From positions 54,787 through 118,786 of the forward strand of contig CANPXP010000002.1 of NCBI GenBank assembly GCA_947586255.1: a stretch of DNA of 64,000 nt, given 5' to 3'. This document shows, one piece after another, positions 1-9,155 of this stretch. A program made the position numbers and the translations under genes. This DNA comes from an uncultured Lachnospiraceae bacterium (GTDB taxonomy: Bacteria > Bacillota > Clostridia > Lachnospirales > Lachnospiraceae). Position 1 is the stretch's first letter; each line of letters opens with the position of its first letter. The notes beneath the pieces were generated by a model, which was not told where the DNA came from, searched no databases, and saw only the letters and a list, made by a program, of their open reading frames with translations.

Positions 1-999
1 CAGCCGCACCCAGCCCATGTCGAAATAATACTCCCGGTTATGCGGCTTCGAGAAAAGGGACCACGTGCCGACCGTCCCCTCGTTGTTTACAGTCCCCGCA
101 AGCGCCACGATCCGTCCGGTGAGCACCCTGTCGATCCGCTCCAACGCAAAAATATGCCCGTTATCAAGCGGATCCGAATAGTGGACCAGGTTCCACCTCG
201 CCTGCCAGACCCGCGGCGCGCACACCGCGACGTCCAACGAAAAGCCGAGACACATCGCAAACACGAGTAAACCGCACACGTAGACAAAAGCCTTTTCCCG
301 CAGAAACCGGCAGCAGTGCAGCATGAAGGCTCCCGCCAGAAACGCCGCCGTAATAAGGGTTCCCGTCTTGGAGTCCGTCAGTTTCCAGACGCCGGCGTCA
401 AGCAGAAGAAGCAGTACATATCCGTACCATTTCAGGCGGTTGAACCAGAGATAGACTCCCAGCACTGTCAGCATCAGGGACATGCAGGCGAGTGCATTCG
501 GATGCCCCATTCCCAGCGTATAACGTGTCTCAGGCGTCCCCTCCCTATCAGCGAAAAGCGTCAGTTCAGGCGCCTCATGTCCATAGTACTGCGTCAGACT
601 GATATCCCCGTAGATCCCCGCCACGGAGAGCGTTACAATAAGCAGGCAGCCGGCCAGCGTGACCCCGAAAGTATATTTCAGCATCTGCCGCACGGGAATA
701 TCCCTGCACGCCGCCACAAAAGTGACTAGGCGAATCAGATCATTGCCGCCGGTTGCGCGGTAAGATACGAAGGCTACCGCTTCAAACAGCGCAATAACGC
801 CCCAGCCTTTCAGAGAATAGTCCGTAAACAGCAGCTTCAGCGCGAAGAGAAGAAATGTCACGCGAAACAACTGACTCTCAATCGGATTATGAAAACTGCT
901 CTTATTCACAATCACAATCAGCAGTTCGACAGTCAGTCCGGCATAGAAGAAAAACTGCGGCAGTCTGCTTTTTTGTATATTGCTGTATAATTCCTTCAT
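1..999 (-). CDS. Wzy-like polysaccharide polymerase, C-terminus cut by window edge
   Basis: The visible part is 333 codons with no stop, so the C-terminus lies left of the window. It starts at an ATG 3-4 bases after a strong AGGAGGG site. The protein is a multi-pass membrane protein. The segment with GHPN (residues 165-168) just before a membrane helix, and a DSKTG stretch (about 209-213), resemble the Wzy/O-antigen polymerase families, which join undecaprenyl-linked repeat units on the outer face of the membrane. It is the last visible gene of the minus-strand run, 33 bases after the GT17 gene. Membrane topology and motifs are seen; the polymerase role is inferred, and an uncharacterised membrane glycosyltransferase is the main alternative. 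Confidence 0.75.
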   Translation of the reverse strand, partial: MKELYSNIQKSRLPQFFFYAGLTVELLIVIVNKSSFHNPIESQLFRVTFLLFALKLLFTDYSLKGWGVIALFEAVAFVSYRATGGNDLIRLVTFVAACRDIPVRQMLKYTFGVTLAGCLLIVTLSVAGIYGDISLTQYYGHEAPELTLFADREGTPETRYTLGMGHPNALACMSLMLTVLGVYLWFNRLKWYGYVLLLLLDAGVWKLTDSKTGTLITAAFLAGAFMLHCCRFLREKAFVYVCGLLVFAMCLGFSLDVAVCAPRVWQARWNLVHYSDPLDNGHIFALERIDRVLTGRIVALAGTVNNEGTVGTWSLFSKPHNREYYFDMGWVRL

Positions 1000-1032
1000 C
1001 ACGCCCTCCTTCCCGCCCGGCGCTGTGGCGTG

Positions 1033-1974
1033 TCACCGGCGCAGCATTTTTACCGCCGCTCCGTGAAGTCTGCGCAGTCCATCGAGGCAGGCCAGCTTCG
1101 CCTTTTTCCCGGCGACACGCACTCTGCCGATTTCGGGTGCAATCAGGAAGTCATACTCTTCCCGATGTTCCCGCAGATACGCTGGGTAGCTCTCGTCGAT
1201 CGGCACCCGCACGAACCTGCAGCTGCGGTCAAAAATATCCTCCCCGCACATCAGTCGGTCCACCGCTTCCTTCAGATATCTGGGGCTGTTGTATTCCTGA
1301 TGCGCCGCCGCCCGCACCTTGACGCCGATACGCTTCGCCACATCCCGCTCGCCGTTGCCGCCCATATAGCCGAAATGCCAGCCGCCATCCGCGACACGCA
1401 CACTTCGCTCATCCTCCGGAGCGACTTCCCGCAGATACACGATCCCCTGCTCGGGAATTCCGGCATAGCTGCACACCTTCGTCCCAAGCCATCGCTTTTG
1501 TTCCACCCCCGGAAATTCTCCGGTGATGGAGAGCAGGCTGCCCGAGACTTCTTCCATATTCAGGAAACAATAAAACATCCGCTGCGCCAGATGATAGACC
1601 CTGGCAGGGTCAAAACGGGCCAGTATCTCCTCCAGCGCCTTCGGATTCGGTATCTCATCCACATCTCCGAAAATCACGATATCATCCGGCGCGCAGCCCG
1701 CCAGCCCGCGCACCAGCTGATTCTTCTGATAGTAATCCCGCTCGTGCGTCGTCACGCCGGCAAGCGGTGAATCCTCTACCGCCACATAGATGATTTTGTC
1801 CGCAAACTCCGCGAACATATCCCGATGCCTGTCGAAGACCATCTCCTTCGGCTCCCCGGAGAAAGTCACCGAGGCCTCCTCCAGCACGAATTTGTCCACG
1901 TAGGGCGCCATGATCTGCAGCCGCAGCTTCAGAATATCCAATTCGTTAAAAAAAGGGATGCAGTCATAGATCAT
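1033..1974 (-). CDS. GT17-like glycosyltransferase
   Basis: A 313-residue soluble protein. I start it at MIYDCIPFFNELD, because that ATG overlaps the stop of the upstream gene as ATGA and because family members begin there. It resembles GT17, the family of beta-1,4-N-acetylglucosaminyltransferase III. Supporting features are the N-terminal CIPFFNELDILKLRL segment, a KNQL helix, and an acidic FGDVDEIPNP motif near residues 105-115 that looks like a metal/nucleotide-binding DxD. A tryptophan/glycine-rich patch (GGWHFGYMGG) follows. It probably transfers one sugar to the growing lipid-linked repeat in the cytoplasm. Family membership is fairly secure; donor and acceptor are unknown. Confidence 0.85.
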   Translation of the reverse strand: MIYDCIPFFNELDILKLRLQIMAPYVDKFVLEEASVTFSGEPKEMVFDRHRDMFAEFADKIIYVAVEDSPLAGVTTHERDYYQKNQLVRGLAGCAPDDIVIFGDVDEIPNPKALEEILARFDPARVYHLAQRMFYCFLNMEEVSGSLLSITGEFPGVEQKRWLGTKVCSYAGIPEQGIVYLREVAPEDERSVRVADGGWHFGYMGGNGERDVAKRIGVKVRAAAHQEYNSPRYLKEAVDRLMCGEDIFDRSCRFVRVPIDESYPAYLREHREEYDFLIAPEIGRVRVAGKKAKLACLDGLRRLHGAAVKMLRR

Positions 1975-2729
1975 GCTTTCCTTGTCCACCTCCGCCAGAA
2001 GAGAAACGGCCGGATACAGTCCTTGACCTTTCGCCAGACGACCTTGCAGGGATTGACGAATCTCGGGTACTGCGCGTTCCGACCGCGCCATTTGTGAAAT
2101 ACAAAGGGGTTCTCCACATCCATGATCTCCGGAATCATCAGTTCATGCCCGAAATATTTTGCGACCTCAATGGGCGCAAATTTCATGCCGGCCTCCTCTA
2201 ACCTGTTCTTGTTTTTGCAGCACAGAAACACATCCTCGTTATAGCTGCCGTCCTCCATCGGTTCCCACGGCAGATGCGCCCGCGCCGGATAGTCCAGCAG
2301 GCGCTTGCTGCGCAGAGAGACGCTGTTGCCGACCCGGCACACATTCCCCCTGGAGTCATAGTAGGGATGTTCCTCGCTCGGCATGGGCCACGGCGAACCG
2401 ATATAGTCGTACTCCAGGAATTCCTCCCGCCAGCTCTCGGGATGCACCACAAAGCCGTCCGCATGGACGAGCAGCGCATAGTCCGTGTGAATGTGCTCCC
2501 CCAGTTCATAGACCATCTTGTAGTTGAACTTGTCTATGTCGTCCAGCTTCGACGTATAGGACCAGCGGATGGAACGGGGCAGCGTAAGCGGCCGCCGATG
2601 CGAGACCAGCACCGCATCGCCGAACTCGATCCCCCGCATACTGTATCGCATCGCCCGGATCGTCTCATAAATATTCACACTCGTCATCGCCACCAGCGTG
2701 ACGTCGGGCAGCTTTATTTTGTCAGACAT
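1971..2729 (-). CDS. DUF5672-like glycosyltransferase
   Basis: A 252-residue soluble protein that starts after an AAGGAG site with 8-base spacing and overlaps the end of the upstream membrane-protein gene. The core contains HADGFVVHPESW, then DYIGSPWP, then NEDVFLC, the order expected for DUF5672 proteins, which are treated as putative glycosyltransferases of the GT-A type. The acidic residues in the first and last of these motifs are candidates for metal and sugar-nucleotide contacts. The stop overlaps the start of the GT17 gene, so the two are probably translationally coupled. Substrate is unknown. Confidence 0.82.
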   Translation of the reverse strand: MSDKIKLPDVTLVAMTSVNIYETIRAMRYSMRGIEFGDAVLVSHRRPLTLPRSIRWSYTSKLDDIDKFNYKMVYELGEHIHTDYALLVHADGFVVHPESWREEFLEYDYIGSPWPMPSEEHPYYDSRGNVCRVGNSVSLRSKRLLDYPARAHLPWEPMEDGSYNEDVFLCCKNKNRLEEAGMKFAPIEVAKYFGHELMIPEIMDVENPFVFHKWRGRNAQYPRFVNPCKVVWRKVKDCIRPFLFWRRWTRKA

Positions 2730-4288
2730 CTCACGTACTCCTTATGATAATACCGCGCCACCGCCAGATTGAGCCAGTTTCCTTCATCCTCCGACAGATC
2801 CTGAAAATCAAAGAGCGCCGGCCGCTCAGAGTAAGGCCGCACCACCACGTCCGTAACCGAGTCATCCTCATACAGCTCGTGTCTCTCCATCGCCTCCGCA
2901 TAGAAGGTCTGTGCCTCTCCGTTTACCAGGGACCGCAGAGCCGAGACGCTCGTGTAGGTGTTCTTGTCCGCCGTACAAATCCACACGACAAGAACCAGAC
3001 AGAAGCAGACGCCCGCCATTTTCATGCCGGCAGCTTCCAGAAACCGCCCAAACGCGGCGCCGGCGCTCCCGCCCCGCGTCGTCTCCCCGCCGTCTCTGTG
3101 GGCCAGATAGCCCAGCCAGTACGCCGTCACCGCAGTCAGACACAGGTAATACACCATCTGGATGATATCGTCAATTCTGGACATCCCGACCTCGCCGACC
3201 GCGTAGAGCGTCGGCGTAAACATCGCCGCCAACACGCACACACAGCCGCCCGTGACCAGGACTGGATGCCGGAACGACCGCTCCGATTGCTTTACAAGCC
3301 GCCACAAAACCGGCAGAAGCATCAGCCAGACCAGGATGACGAAAGCCGGCGTCCAGCGGATGATAAAGCCCACAGTATGCCAGAAGGACAGAAGTACAGA
3401 CGTCACCGCGGAGTAGCCCACGGCCGTATCCAGCTCGTCCCGCCGCGCATTGCCCGGCGCCAGAATATTGATCAGAAAGCCGGCGCTCCCGACGGCAAAC
3501 GGAATCACCGCGGCCGCAAGCTTCCTGCGATTCTTCACAGCGGCGCCCAGAACGAGAAAAGCCATGACAATCTCCGCCTGCAGTCCCGTGACCAGATTGC
3601 CCCCACCCACAATCGCCGCCAGGACAGACGCCAGAAGGCTGAACGCGATCTCTCTCGGCCGCTCAGGCGTCATCAGCGCCGCCGAGATCGATGTGAGCAT
3701 AAAGAACCACACGGACTCCATCAGTACATAGTGTGTTGCCCCGTTGTACCAGTAAATCCCCTCGAAGGGCGCCTCCATCACTTGATAGAACATAAAGAGC
3801 AGAAGAAACATCACAAAAGAGCTGCCGTTTCGCTCCATTCCCAGCCACCGGCACAGAATGTGCCTGCCGAGCACAAAGACGGAGACGGACAGCATCCCTA
3901 TCATCAAAAAAGGAACGATCCACGCCGCGCCGTAGTCAAAATTCATCGGGCACATCCCCATCAGGAAACAGGAGATATAAGTTCCCTGCCACTCCCGGTA
4001 AAACTCCATATTCTGCTGCCACGCGGCCTGCACAGCCTGCCGGAAGGAGCCCGTCGCCACCCATGCGTCATGAACCTGTCTGCCATAGTCGTAATCGTCG
4101 ATGCACATCACATTGTATCTGCCCAGAAGCAGCAGCGGGAGAAGCGACAACACGAACAAAACACCTGCGCATACCGCCGCTCTTCGCATCGAGATCCCGT
4201 CCAAGCGCACAGACAGCCCTTCCCTCCATATGATCGACCGCCGTCGCATTTGATCTGTCGTCTTACCTTCCATAAAACACCAACTCAC
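2714..4288 (-). CDS. DUF6056-like polytopic membrane protein
   Basis: A protein of up to 524 residues with roughly ten membrane helices. The start is uncertain. A GTG at 4288 overlaps the upstream stop as GTGA; an ATG at 4273 or at residue 34, just before the first helix, is also possible. After helix 1 comes an acidic CIDDYDYG stretch and then WQGTYIS, the pattern of DUF6056 proteins, whose early extracytoplasmic acidic loop recalls GT-C glycosyltransferases. It may transfer a sugar from a lipid-linked donor outside the cell or act in polymer assembly. A paralogue lies at 17240-18709 and shares the DDY and WQGTY motifs. Function is inferred only from topology and context. Confidence 0.8.
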   Translation of the reverse strand: MSWCFMEGKTTDQMRRRSIIWREGLSVRLDGISMRRAAVCAGVLFVLSLLPLLLLGRYNVMCIDDYDYGRQVHDAWVATGSFRQAVQAAWQQNMEFYREWQGTYISCFLMGMCPMNFDYGAAWIVPFLMIGMLSVSVFVLGRHILCRWLGMERNGSSFVMFLLLFMFYQVMEAPFEGIYWYNGATHYVLMESVWFFMLTSISAALMTPERPREIAFSLLASVLAAIVGGGNLVTGLQAEIVMAFLVLGAAVKNRRKLAAAVIPFAVGSAGFLINILAPGNARRDELDTAVGYSAVTSVLLSFWHTVGFIIRWTPAFVILVWLMLLPVLWRLVKQSERSFRHPVLVTGGCVCVLAAMFTPTLYAVGEVGMSRIDDIIQMVYYLCLTAVTAYWLGYLAHRDGGETTRGGSAGAAFGRFLEAAGMKMAGVCFCLVLVVWICTADKNTYTSVSALRSLVNGEAQTFYAEAMERHELYEDDSVTDVVVRPYSERPALFDFQDLSEDEGNWLNLAVARYYHKEYVRCLTK

Positions 4289-5322
4289 CCCGCTCTTTTC
4301 GCAAGCCGGCGCACACGTCTCGCCACGCCGCGGCCAATCTTGCAGACATACGCATATTTATAGTAGAGCCAGGCATGCGCTTTCATCAACCCAAGCCGCA
4401 AGCCGCGCGGCGGCACATTGACACGGGCGTATCTTCGGGACTTTTTCTTATACACCGCGAGCTCTTCCCTGCACTCCTGCGCGGTGAACACTCTTCCCCT
4501 TCTGTCCATATAGTGAAACAGACTGTAGATATTCTGCTCCGACGCCCAGTAACCGTCGGACACATTGTGTCTGGCCCAGTATTTCGGCGCCAGAATATAC
4601 TGCACCGTATCGCTGGTAAACGCCGGAAAATACGCAAACGAAGAGTTTGCCAACAGAAGGTACCTCGCGTTTTTCAGGATACTGTAATCTTTGGCCAGAT
4701 CAAAATTGTAGGCCGGTATCCCCGGCAGCAGCTTCCCGGCCTCCTTCACATCGTTCGTGATGATCATGAACTCCATGGCAGGATTGATCTTCCGCATCTG
4801 CTTCATACCCATAAGCCAGTATTTTTTCCGCAGAAACAGCTCCGGAGAACCCGTATAGTCGGTACATCTCAAGTGCAGTATACAGAGATTATCCCGGCTG
4901 TACTCCCTGCAGTCATACTCCGGCTTGACCCTGAGCCACTCCCTGATCTCATCCTTATGCGAGATAAAATAATCTTCCGACTGCAAATTGCCATAAATCA
5001 GCGTATTGTCTTCAACGGCTGACAGATTCTCGTCGCTTCCCGTCACATAGACGCCATGGGTGAGATCGTGCTTCGAATTTCCCGCAAAAAGGCGCGTCTC
5101 TTTCTCATAAAAAACAGACCGATAATCCTCTTTGCGCGACGGCACCCCCATATCCAGATCCATAAAATACAGACCGCAGTCACTGTGCATATTGTTGGCA
5201 AAATGTTCCGGGTCGAGCACGCTGAAACGATATCCCTTATCCAGCGCAAGACATCTGGCCGTAACATAAAAAAACAACTGATTCCCAAGCCCGAAACCGG
5301 CCTGTGTCTCTACTCCTATCAT
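4285..5322 (-). CDS. GT11-like alpha-1,2-fucosyltransferase homologue
   Basis: A 345-residue protein whose start overlaps the stop of the ABC transporter gene. The N-terminal GFGLGNQLFFYVTARCLA matches the GT11 signature, in which a glycine-rich loop contacts GDP-fucose. A HLRCTDY motif in the middle corresponds to the family's usual HxRRGDY motif but lacks one Arg, so donor use may differ. A NSSFAYFPA segment follows, equivalent to the NSSFSWW region of the other GT11 gene at 7126-8064. The basic C-terminus could bind the membrane. The family call is good; fucose as donor is an inference. Confidence 0.83.
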   Translation of the reverse strand: MIGVETQAGFGLGNQLFFYVTARCLALDKGYRFSVLDPEHFANNMHSDCGLYFMDLDMGVPSRKEDYRSVFYEKETRLFAGNSKHDLTHGVYVTGSDENLSAVEDNTLIYGNLQSEDYFISHKDEIREWLRVKPEYDCREYSRDNLCILHLRCTDYTGSPELFLRKKYWLMGMKQMRKINPAMEFMIITNDVKEAGKLLPGIPAYNFDLAKDYSILKNARYLLLANSSFAYFPAFTSDTVQYILAPKYWARHNVSDGYWASEQNIYSLFHYMDRRGRVFTAQECREELAVYKKKSRRYARVNVPPRGLRLGLMKAHAWLYYKYAYVCKIGRGVARRVRRLAKRAG

Positions 5323-7118
5323 GCTAACGTCGTCTCCACAATTTTTTCGTTCTCCACCTTATAGATCACATCGCATTTGGCGATGGTGTTCAGGCGGTGC
5401 GCGATGATCACCATCGTTTTCCGGCCGTGGAAGCTGTTGATCGCATCCATGACGGCCTTCTCCGTATCCGTGTCAAGCGCCGAGGTAGCCTCGTCGAAGA
5501 CCAGTATCTCCGGATTGTGATAGAGCGCCCTGGCAATGCCGAGCCGCTGCCGCTGGCCGCCCGAGATGCGCACGCCCCTGTCGCCGATGGTGGTGTCCAG
5601 TCCTTCCGGCAGCTCCTCCACAAACTCCTTAAGCTGCGCCTCCGCAAGCACCTCCCAGATACGCCCGTCGTCTATTCTGTCCGCATCGATGCCAAACGCA
5701 ATATTGTCGCGAATCGACTCGTCAATCAGATAAATCGACTGCGGAATATAACCGATCTTCGCAAGCCAGGACGGATAATTCTCAAAAATGCTCACGCCGT
5801 CGCAGGTGATCGTCCCCTCCTGCACGCGCAGCAGTCCGAGCAGGATGTCCACAATCGTTGATTTTCCCGCGCCGGAAGGCCCCATAATGCCCACCGACTG
5901 CCCTCTCCTCACTTCCATATGGGCGTCCGTAAAGATATTCTTCGCCGTGTTCGGATAGGCATAAGTGATGTGATCCAGCACGATCCTGTCCCGCAGCGCA
6001 AGTCCCTGCCCGTCTTCCCGCCGCTCTCCCGTCAGTCCCGTCACACTGCCGTTCACATCCATCTTCATGCTCTCATTCAGATTTTCGTACAGATAATCCA
6101 GACAGGGCTGCGCGTATGCGATCTCGGACAGATACGTGTTGATGCGGTTCGTCCCCGGCATAATGCGGATCGCCGCCACCGCAAAAGCGGTCAGCTGCGG
6201 CGCGAGCACGGCGATATCACCGCCGCGCACCATATACAGCATGACGAAAAGCAGCATAGCCGCCATGAAGATCGTCTCGATCAGGAGCCTCGGCAGATTG
6301 TTGAGCACGGCGTAGTTTCTCGCCACATTCGCGCCGATCGCGCCGCTCTCGTAATAGTTTCGCACGAAAAATTCTTCCCGGTGCAGCACCTTCACGTCCT
6401 TCAAACCGTATATGGACTGGATGCGCCACTTGGCGATACGCGACTGTATCATCTGGTTCCTGTGTCCGATCTGATTCAGACGGGGCTTCAAAACCTTGGT
6501 GATCACGAGGGTCATGCCCAGGAAAATAGCGATGATAAAGAGGCACATCACGGGGCTCACGACCACAAGCATGATACTCAGGGACACGGCAACCACAATC
6601 TCCGTCACCATCTGAATCATCACCAGCACGAGCTGGAAGGCGCTGGGGATATCGCTGTCCGTCAGGCGGAACACCGTAGGGATATCTGCGCCCAGATACT
6701 CCTCGTAAGGCCTGTTCAGAAACTCCCGCATCACGCGGCTGATCATGCGGTTTCTGTTGCGCGTCACAAAAGTGTTCTGCACATATATCTGGAACACAAA
6801 GTAAGCGTTCTTGACGACATACAGAACAATCGTACCTCCCAGCATCGCCATGATCAGCTGTCTGTTCGTCTCTATGTGCAGAAGGCGGACCACACCGGCC
6901 ACCAGCGCATTGTCCATGATGGACTGCGGATCCATGATCACCTCGACGACGGGCAGTATCATGGACACGCCAAGCGTCTCCAGAAGTCCACCGATCAGTA
7001 TGAGTACGCCCAGCCCGACCAGCTGGCGTTTCTGTTTTCCGTCGAAGAGATACCCTACCTTGTGAAGCAGGGTGACTTTGGCCGCCCCCTGATCCCCCGC
7101 AACCGTACGTCTGCTCAT
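5319..7118 (-). CDS. PglK-like ABC transporter, lipid-linked oligosaccharide flippase candidate
   Basis: A 599-residue half transporter: six membrane helices in about residues 1-330, then an ATPase domain. Walker A (GPSGAGKST) is near 413-421, the signature SGGQRQR near 519, Walker B followed by DEATSALD near 538, and the H-loop His near 574. All catalytic motifs are intact. The arrangement resembles PglK/WlaB, which flips undecaprenyl-linked oligosaccharides, more than a drug exporter, and the genes on both sides are glycosyltransferases. The start has an ATAGG site inside the end of the upstream GT11 gene. A close paralogue lies at 54784-56535. Its lipid-linked cargo cannot be read from sequence. 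Confidence 0.9.
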   Translation of the reverse strand: MSRRTVAGDQGAAKVTLLHKVGYLFDGKQKRQLVGLGVLILIGGLLETLGVSMILPVVEVIMDPQSIMDNALVAGVVRLLHIETNRQLIMAMLGGTIVLYVVKNAYFVFQIYVQNTFVTRNRNRMISRVMREFLNRPYEEYLGADIPTVFRLTDSDIPSAFQLVLVMIQMVTEIVVAVSLSIMLVVVSPVMCLFIIAIFLGMTLVITKVLKPRLNQIGHRNQMIQSRIAKWRIQSIYGLKDVKVLHREEFFVRNYYESGAIGANVARNYAVLNNLPRLLIETIFMAAMLLFVMLYMVRGGDIAVLAPQLTAFAVAAIRIMPGTNRINTYLSEIAYAQPCLDYLYENLNESMKMDVNGSVTGLTGERREDGQGLALRDRIVLDHITYAYPNTAKNIFTDAHMEVRRGQSVGIMGPSGAGKSTIVDILLGLLRVQEGTITCDGVSIFENYPSWLAKIGYIPQSIYLIDESIRDNIAFGIDADRIDDGRIWEVLAEAQLKEFVEELPEGLDTTIGDRGVRISGGQRQRLGIARALYHNPEILVFDEATSALDTDTEKAVMDAINSFHGRKTMVIIAHRLNTIAKCDVIYKVENEKIVETTLA

Positions 7119-7125
7119 GTATTGC

Positions 7126-8064
7126 CTATCCTTTCACTCTCCGCATATCCTGGCGGTAAATATCCTCGCAGTCCCAGCCGTTCAGCCATCTGTCCGGCGC
7201 GAGGACAATCTTGTCCGCGTTCCGGTTCAGATAGGACGCCCACCAGCTGAAGCTGCTGTTTGCCAGTATATTGTGCCTGCACCTGCTCATCAGGGCGAAT
7301 TCCGCATAGTCGTTGCTCCCGTTTCCGCCAAGTTCCACAATCTCCAAGCTCTCGGCCAGCGCCCGGTCCTCCGCGTTCACCACCGCACCGTCCATCACCG
7401 CCGTCTCTTGCGCCAACCGCTCCCTGATCCACGCCTTGTCGTTTGTAAACAGATAAAAGCGGCAGTCCGGACGCTCCCGCTTCATGCGGCGCATCGCCTC
7501 CCGGTAGTAAGCCGCCGTACAGATCCCGCCGTACAGCTTCTGTCCCGCTGGCAGAAGATAATCGCCTCTGCGGATATGCACGCTCACCGATTCGCCGCTC
7601 TCCATGCGCGCAAGATACGCCTCCAGCCCTTCCGCAGGGCGCTCGGCAGCGACATACGCAAGCAGCTTGTCCGTGTCATAAGTCTGCCTGACCAGATCCG
7701 CCGACGCCGCAAAATACTTCTCCGTCTGCCAGTAACCCTCCAGATAAATGTCGTCCCAGGTCATGATTTCCGGATGATAGCGCTTGTCCTCCTCAAAATA
7801 AGCTTTCCGCTTCCTTCCCAGTATCTTGCGCCGCACCCGACTCCAAAAGAACATGGAGGAGTCCAGCATTTGAATGAGCTCTTCCCGGGTGGGCCGCTCA
7901 TAGCGCACCCCGAAGGGTGCCAGCGCGAAGTCCCGCTGTTCGTCCTCCGCGAAACCCGTCGCATCGTCGATCTTCACCGTTTTGCCGAGATTTTTCAGTT
8001 GTAGGAAGAGGGCATACTGGAACATCTGATTGCCCAGCCCGCCCGACAATTGTACGATAATCAT
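7126..8064 (-). CDS. GT11 alpha-1,2-fucosyltransferase
   Basis: A 312-residue protein. The start at MIIVQLSGGLGNQMFQYA is chosen because its ATG overlaps the upstream stop as ATGA and because GT11 proteins begin exactly at this motif. It has the family HIRRGDYL motif (near residue 160) that binds GDP-fucose and the later ANSSFSWWASYL motif. These are the three conserved blocks of bacterial alpha-1,2-fucosyltransferases such as WbsJ/FutC types. It would add fucose, or a similar GDP-linked deoxyhexose, to a galactose-like acceptor in the cytoplasm. No GDP-fucose synthesis genes are in the window, so the donor must come from elsewhere. Confidence 0.92.
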   Translation of the reverse strand: MIIVQLSGGLGNQMFQYALFLQLKNLGKTVKIDDATGFAEDEQRDFALAPFGVRYERPTREELIQMLDSSMFFWSRVRRKILGRKRKAYFEEDKRYHPEIMTWDDIYLEGYWQTEKYFAASADLVRQTYDTDKLLAYVAAERPAEGLEAYLARMESGESVSVHIRRGDYLLPAGQKLYGGICTAAYYREAMRRMKRERPDCRFYLFTNDKAWIRERLAQETAVMDGAVVNAEDRALAESLEIVELGGNGSNDYAEFALMSRCRHNILANSSFSWWASYLNRNADKIVLAPDRWLNGWDCEDIYRQDMRRVKG

Positions 8065-9140
8065 ATCCCCAAAATTTTCTTGACCTTCGCCTTCAGCGGA
8101 ATCACCACTCGCTCCTCCCATCGTCTCCTGCGGCTGTAACGTGTCGGAGACTTTAAGAACAGCTTCATCTTCCCATAGTCGCGCGGATCCGCCGCGGAAC
8201 AGGTGAAAGCCTTTTCATAACGGTCTTTATTTTTTTCTATGATCCGCGTGAGCTCCGCCAGAAATCCGGCTCTGTCCGCGCCCTGCGACCGCTCGGCCGC
8301 ATCATAAAATAACAGTAGTCTTTTATAAAAAAAATAATCATGAATATCCGCGAGATCCTGTCTCCCCAGCTTTTCGAGAAACGCCGTCTTCTCGTAATAG
8401 GCGGGGATCTGATCCGTAAAGGTGTGCGAATTGATCCGCATATTCATGATGCTTCCCTCTCTGTCTATTATATAGTTATAATAGGCAGTGTCAAGATAAA
8501 TGCACCTCTTTACGCGGCTCAGCGCAACCGTCGTAAACAGAATGTCCTCATACCATTTTCCCACAGGGAACGTCAGGGAATCCAGGATTTCGCGCCGGTA
8601 CAGCTTGTTCCACGCGGCGTTCTGGATCGCATACTCCTCCGTTTCCCGCACATATTGCTCCAGTGCTTCCTGGCCCTCGAACAGAACCCCTCTGTCCACG
8701 GAATTGTCTTCGGTGTGCGTCCTGTATACCTGCCGGTACCGGCAGACCGCCGCATCCGCCTCCTGCTCTTTGATCGCGGCGTACATATCGGCGTACATAT
8801 CCTCGTCGATCCAGTCGTCGCCGTCCACAAACGCAATATAGCTTCCTGTCGCACACGCCATGCCGGCGTTGCGCGCGTCGGAAAGTCCGCCGTTCTCCTT
8901 GTGGATCACCCGCACCCGCGCATCCTCCAGTGCAATTCTGTCGCAGACCTGTCCCGTGGCGTCCGTCGAGCCGTCGTCCACCACGATAATCTCCAGGTTC
9001 CGATAGCTCTGCCCCAGGACGGACCGCAGGCATTTCTGCACATAAGCTTCAATATTATATGCGGGAATAATCACGGAGATCAGCTCCCGCTGCATGTCTT
9101 CGGGCAGCCTCGCCGGACTGTACGGCTGCAGAACTCTCAT
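8061..9140 (-). CDS. GT2 family glycosyltransferase
   Basis: A protein of about 359 residues. The N-terminal ISVIIPAYNIEAYVQKCL, VVDDGSTD and later FVDGDDWID motifs are those of the GT-A fold GT2 family: the nucleotide-binding Asp and the DxD-like metal site. I use the ATG at 9140 because an AAAGGGG site is 7 bases away; the ATG at 9146 is also in frame but almost touches that site. The C-terminal half is helical and basic, as in many capsule transferases. A run of eight A bases at 8327-8334 lies in the coding region. Donor and acceptor are unknown. Confidence 0.88.
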   Translation of the reverse strand: MRVLQPYSPARLPEDMQRELISVIIPAYNIEAYVQKCLRSVLGQSYRNLEIIVVDDGSTDATGQVCDRIALEDARVRVIHKENGGLSDARNAGMACATGSYIAFVDGDDWIDEDMYADMYAAIKEQEADAAVCRYRQVYRTHTEDNSVDRGVLFEGQEALEQYVRETEEYAIQNAAWNKLYRREILDSLTFPVGKWYEDILFTTVALSRVKRCIYLDTAYYNYIIDREGSIMNMRINSHTFTDQIPAYYEKTAFLEKLGRQDLADIHDYFFYKRLLLFYDAAERSQGADRAGFLAELTRIIEKNKDRYEKAFTCSAADPRDYGKMKLFLKSPTRYSRRRRWEERVVIPLKAKVKKILGI

Positions 9141-9155
9141 GCGCATACCCCTTTC

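Noticed and set aside
2744..4363. 539-codon plus-strand open frame
   Set aside because: Antisense to the DUF6056-like gene; composition is arginine/histidine rich and no ribosome site or family motif is present.
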